DNA from: an uncultured Acidobacteriaceae bacterium
GTDB taxonomy: Bacteria; Acidobacteriota; Terriglobia; Terriglobales; Acidobacteriaceae
NCBI GenBank assembly: GCA_903828675.1
Contig: CAIKND010000182.1
Location: forward strand, 1 to 64,000
Reading direction: 5' to 3'
Length of the DNA stretch: 64,000 bases
A model generated the notes under the pieces. That model was not told the origin of the DNA. It searched no databases and worked only from the letters and a program-made list of their open reading frames with translations. Each line of letters starts with the position of its first letter. The stretch's first letter is position 1. Below are positions 60,556-64,000 of this stretch, piece by piece. The position numbers and the translations under genes are program-made.

Positions 60556-61782
60556 ATGAGCGACCTCTCCAGATTCATCATTCCCCGCGGATTCCGCTTC
60601 GGCGCCACCAAGGCCGGCCTCAAAGCCAGTGGCCGCCCGGACTTCGCCCTTATCGTCGCCGACGCCCCGGCCAGCGCCGCCGCCGCCTTCACTGCCAACC
60701 GTGTCACCGCCGCGCCCCTCATCGTGGACAAGCTCCACCTCAGCGCCACTGCCGGAAAGGTGCGCGTTGTCGCCATCAACGCCGGCAATGCAAACTGCGC
60801 CGCCGGGCAGCCCGGACTCGATGCCGCCTACGCCACGTGCGACGCCGCCGCCAAAATCTTCGACTGCGCTCCCCAGCAGGTTTTCCCCTCCTCTACCGGC
60901 GTCATCGGCGTCCCTCTCCCTGCCGAAAAACTCATCGACGTCATGCCCTCCCTGGCAGAAGCGCTCGGGGCCGAATCCGACCATTTCCTCGAGGTCGCCC
61001 AGGCCATCCTCACCACCGACACCCTTGAAAAAACCGCCTTCGCCCGGCTTGAAGTCGCCGGCCCCTCCGGCGAACCCCTGGAGATCCGCATCGCCGCCCT
61101 GGGCAAGGGCTCCGGCATGATTCATCCCCAACTCGTGCCTCACGCCACCATGCTCGTCTACATCCTCACTGACGCGGCCATCGAACCCGCCGTCCTGTTG
61201 AGCTATCTCACGCCCGCCGTCGAAGTCAGCTTCAACCGCATCTCCGTCGATGGAGACACCTCCACCAACGACACCGTCCTGCTGCTTGCCTCAGGAGCCA
61301 GCGGCGCCGCCATCGGCCCCGGCAATTCGGCCTTCGCCGTCGCTCTCACTCAGGTCTGCGCATCCCTCGCCCATCAGGTCGTTGCTGACGGTGAAGGCAT
61401 CACGCACGTCGTCGAACTCCGCATTGAAGGCGCAGCCTCTGACGCCGACGCCCTTCGCGTCGCCAAGGCCATCGCCCACTCGCCCCTGGTCAAAACCGCC
61501 TGGGCCGGATGCGATCCCAACTGGGGCCGCCTCGCTGCCGCCATCGGATATTCCGGCGCTCAAGTTGATCCCGACCGCATCGACATTACCTTCGGCGATC
61601 AGCCCATCTGCCGCAACGGCGGACGCGCCCCTGAATTCGACGAGGCCACGGCCCACACCTATATCGCCCAGACTGAGTTTTCCATCACCATCCAGCTCCA
61701 TCAGGGCCAGGGCACTTGCATCTTTTGGACCACCGACCTCACCACCCAATACATTCACATCAACGCCGACTACTCCACCTAG
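60556..61782 (+). CDS. argJ: Bifunctional ornithine acetyltransferase / N-acetylglutamate synthase
   Basis: FTANRVTAAPLIVDK, SSTGVIGVPLP, SFNRISVDGDTSTNDTVLLLASG. Confidence 0.95.
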   Translation: MSDLSRFIIPRGFRFGATKAGLKASGRPDFALIVADAPASAAAAFTANRVTAAPLIVDKLHLSATAGKVRVVAINAGNANCAAGQPGLDAAYATCDAAAKIFDCAPQQVFPSSTGVIGVPLPAEKLIDVMPSLAEALGAESDHFLEVAQAILTTDTLEKTAFARLEVAGPSGEPLEIRIAALGKGSGMIHPQLVPHATMLVYILTDAAIEPAVLLSYLTPAVEVSFNRISVDGDTSTNDTVLLLASGASGAAIGPGNSAFAVALTQVCASLAHQVVADGEGITHVVELRIEGAASDADALRVAKAIAHSPLVKTAWAGCDPNWGRLAAAIGYSGAQVDPDRIDITFGDQPICRNGGRAPEFDEATAHTYIAQTEFSITIQLHQGQGTCIFWTTDLTTQYIHINADYST

Positions 61783-61814
61783 CCTCCACCCCGTCCGTCA
61801 AACACAAGCACTGG

Positions 61815-61859
61815 GTGCCCCATCCTTGCCACGCTCTTGTTCTTGTGGCTAGGGTGGGA
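61815..61859. repeat. GTGCCCCA-headed hairpin repeat
   Basis: CCCATCCTTGCCAC-gctcttgttctt-GTGGCTAGGGTGGG. Confidence 0.9.
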
Positions 61860-61942
61860 TAGCACAACCTCAAGCCATCACCACCACCAGGTGCCCGCTC
61901 TCCGTTTACAATCGCAACAACCCCTTGAGGCCTCTCTACCCG

Positions 61943-62818
61943 ATGATGATCGCCAGCAGGAAAGTCGCCAGCCCCGCCGCAGTTTCACCCATTCAGAACG
62001 GATTCTCGCTCATCTCCAACGAGAAGTTGCTCCAGCTCTACGCCACCATGCTCAAGTGCCGCTTGGTCGAGCAGCGCCTGCGCGGCCTCGCTAAAAAGAA
62101 CAAATTGGAGAAGCCTGCTGACATCCCAGGCCAGGAAGCGGCCATCGTCGGCATCACCATTGATCTGCTCCCCGGCGACACCCTCGCCCCCTCCCACGGC
62201 GCCCTCGTTCCCTGCTTCGCCAAAGGCCTGCCTCTCCGTTCGGTCCTGGCCTCGCTCTTTCCCCGCCCCGCCGGTTCCAGGTCCCCCTTTGGCGTCCGCC
62301 ACCTTCTCTCTCCTGCCCTCAGCAATGCTGCCCAAATCAACAAAATCGTCAGCGTGGCCATAGCCAACAAAACCCGCAAAAACGGCAAGATCGCCGTAGC
62401 TTTTTGCGGCGATCTGTCTACTTCTCCCAGCCTCTTGCATCAGTCCATGAAGCTCGCCGCCGCGCGAAAGCTGCCCATCCTCTTTGTCGGCCATTCCGGT
62501 CATGATGCCGACGCCGCCTCGCACAACGGAATTGCCCCCAGCCTTCCCATCGCCACCGTGGACTCCAATGACGTAGTGGCCGTCTACCGCGTCGCCACCG
62601 AGGCCGTTACCCATGCCCGCCGTGGCAGCGGTCCCACCCTCATCGAGTGCAAGCCCTGGTGTCTTCCCAGCCAGCCCCTGCAGACGGAAGATCCTCTCCT
62701 CAACATGGAGAAATACCTCACCCGCAAGGGCCTCTTCACCTCAAAGCTCTATTCCGAAACCACCACGGGATTCAAGCGCGAACTGAACGCCGCCACAAAG
62801 CTCATCCCAGGCCGCTGA
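61943..62818 (+). CDS. Pyruvate dehydrogenase E1-alpha-like protein with degenerate TPP motif
   Basis: LISNEKLLQLYATMLKCRLVEQRLRGL and IPGQEAAIVGITIDLLPGDTLAPSHGALVPCFAKGLPLRSVLASLF match E1-alpha layout; GDG/NN positions read GDL and GHSG. Confidence 0.75.
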   Translation: MMIASRKVASPAAVSPIQNGFSLISNEKLLQLYATMLKCRLVEQRLRGLAKKNKLEKPADIPGQEAAIVGITIDLLPGDTLAPSHGALVPCFAKGLPLRSVLASLFPRPAGSRSPFGVRHLLSPALSNAAQINKIVSVAIANKTRKNGKIAVAFCGDLSTSPSLLHQSMKLAAARKLPILFVGHSGHDADAASHNGIAPSLPIATVDSNDVVAVYRVATEAVTHARRGSGPTLIECKPWCLPSQPLQTEDPLLNMEKYLTRKGLFTSKLYSETTTGFKRELNAATKLIPGR

Positions 62819-62998
62819 ACTCGTGCAACCCAACCCCGGCCCGTTTCTTCCCCGTTCCCAGCCGGGCAATCCCGCCGCCGGAACACCAAGTTGTTGAATC
62901 ATCAGTCCAAATCACATCGGGAAACATCCCCGGGGTTTGTTCCACTACACGCCTTTTCTGGCACCGGATGGAACCGTGCAAATGATAGAGTGAGGGGT

Positions 62999-64000
62999 AT
63001 GAACGTGAGCAGACGAGTGTCCATGACTCCTGTTTTCCAATGCGCAACCGTATTGGCGGGACTTCTCCTTGTCACTGCCTGTGCGCTAGCGGCTGAACAG
63101 CCCGCTTCGCCTGAAGCCGCGGGACAATTGGGCCGCGATCCCAGCCGCCCTGCCTCCGTCTGCGCGCCATCCACCCTGGGCTCGCCCTACATCCCCGTCG
63201 ACAGTTGGGTTTACCCCGCCGTCCTGCGCCTCTATTCTTTGGGCTTTGTCGACAATGTCTTTCTGGGAATGCGGCCCTGGACCCGCGCCAGCCTCAGCCA
63301 CATGCTTGAAGAAGTCGGCGCGCGCATCGAGGATGCGAATTCAGGACCAGCTATGGAAGAAGCGCAGGACCTCTACGAGGCGCTCAACCACGAGTTGCAC
63401 TACGACGTGCAGGGCCCCTGCCGGGCCCATGAGGGCAACACCCGCATCGAGTCGGTTTACACCATCGCGCGCGGCATCAGCGGCCCCCCTCTGCGGGACA
63501 GCTTCCACCTCGGCTCCACCGTCATCAACGACTACGGCCGCCCCTATTCCAACGGATTCAATAACTACTCCGGCTTCAGCGGCTACGCCTCCGCCGGACG
63601 GTTCCTCGTCTATGCGCGCGGCGAGTTCCATGCCGCGCCTTCGGCCACAGGCTATTCGCAATCACTGGCCCAAACCCTCTCTGCGGTCGACGCTACAACT
63701 TTCCTCAACCTCTCCACCAACACCCCGTACAACCAGGCCACCATCCCCATGGGGCCCATCGCCGCCACCACCAATTTCCGGTTCATCGAGGCTTATGCCT
63801 CCGCCCAGGTTCTCAACCACGTCATCTCCTTCGGCAAGCAGGACGACTGGCTTGGACCCGGCCTCGGTGGCGGCATGGCCTACTCCAACAACGCTGAAAA
63901 CATCTACTCGTTCCGCATCAACCGCACCGAGCCGTTGTCCATCCCCTTGCTTTCCCGCCTCACCGGCCCCTTCCGCTACGAGTTCCTCGTCGGCGCGCTC
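62999..64000 (+). CDS. Capsule assembly Wzi-family outer-membrane protein (truncated by window end)
   Basis: ORF open to window end; signal peptide then YIPVDSWVYPAVLRLYSLGFVDNVFLGMRPWTRASLSHMLEE and FGKQDDWLGPGLGGGMAYSNNAENIYSFRINRTEP. Confidence 0.82.
   Translation, partial: MNVSRRVSMTPVFQCATVLAGLLLVTACALAAEQPASPEAAGQLGRDPSRPASVCAPSTLGSPYIPVDSWVYPAVLRLYSLGFVDNVFLGMRPWTRASLSHMLEEVGARIEDANSGPAMEEAQDLYEALNHELHYDVQGPCRAHEGNTRIESVYTIARGISGPPLRDSFHLGSTVINDYGRPYSNGFNNYSGFSGYASAGRFLVYARGEFHAAPSATGYSQSLAQTLSAVDATTFLNLSTNTPYNQATIPMGPIAATTNFRFIEAYASAQVLNHVISFGKQDDWLGPGLGGGMAYSNNAENIYSFRINRTEPLSIPLLSRLTGPFRYEFLVGAL

Overview
A GC-rich, chromosomal-type bacterial window. Gene content and protein style look acidobacterial; this is inferred from family resemblance only. 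There are about 43 supported CDSs and no rRNA, tRNA, CRISPR array or intact insertion sequence that I can support. Contents, left to right: mutS2; dicarboxylate symporter; FmdB-like protein; GH35 and GH78 glycosidases with a DUF2911 protein; M1 peptidase; long pyruvate:ferredoxin oxidoreductase; heparinase II/III; SDR; recA; a two-gene PIN-toxin-like cassette; an atypical-kinase-like protein; coaD; aminotransferase; mannose-1-P guanylyltransferase; DUF5107/TPR protein; UPF0182; Tat-exported glycosidase-like protein; acyltransferase and O-antigen-ligase-like genes; PAP2; the asd-lysC-dapB block; isocitrate/isopropylmalate dehydrogenase; nrdR; aldo/keto reductase; MacB-like permeases and a MacA-like adaptor; ABC ATPase; GGDEF protein; argJ; a degenerate E1-alpha-like protein; and a truncated Wzi-like protein. 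The most interesting signal is a dispersed, modular repeat system at gene 3' ends. A heptanucleotide tract (sense consensus AYAGKGR, e.g. GGGAATA or CAGTGGA) sits on or beside stop codons, and a hairpin headed GTGCCCCA with variable but compensating arms follows 10-60 nt further on. At least seven genes carry the composite, and in three of them the stop codon itself lies in the repeat. A second REP-like doublet family is also present. Other leads are a 365-nt candidate ncRNA, an actin-fragmin-kinase/HipA-like protein, and a G-quadruplex-capable tract encoding a proline-rich micro-ORF upstream of coaD. All calls were made by eye without database searches.
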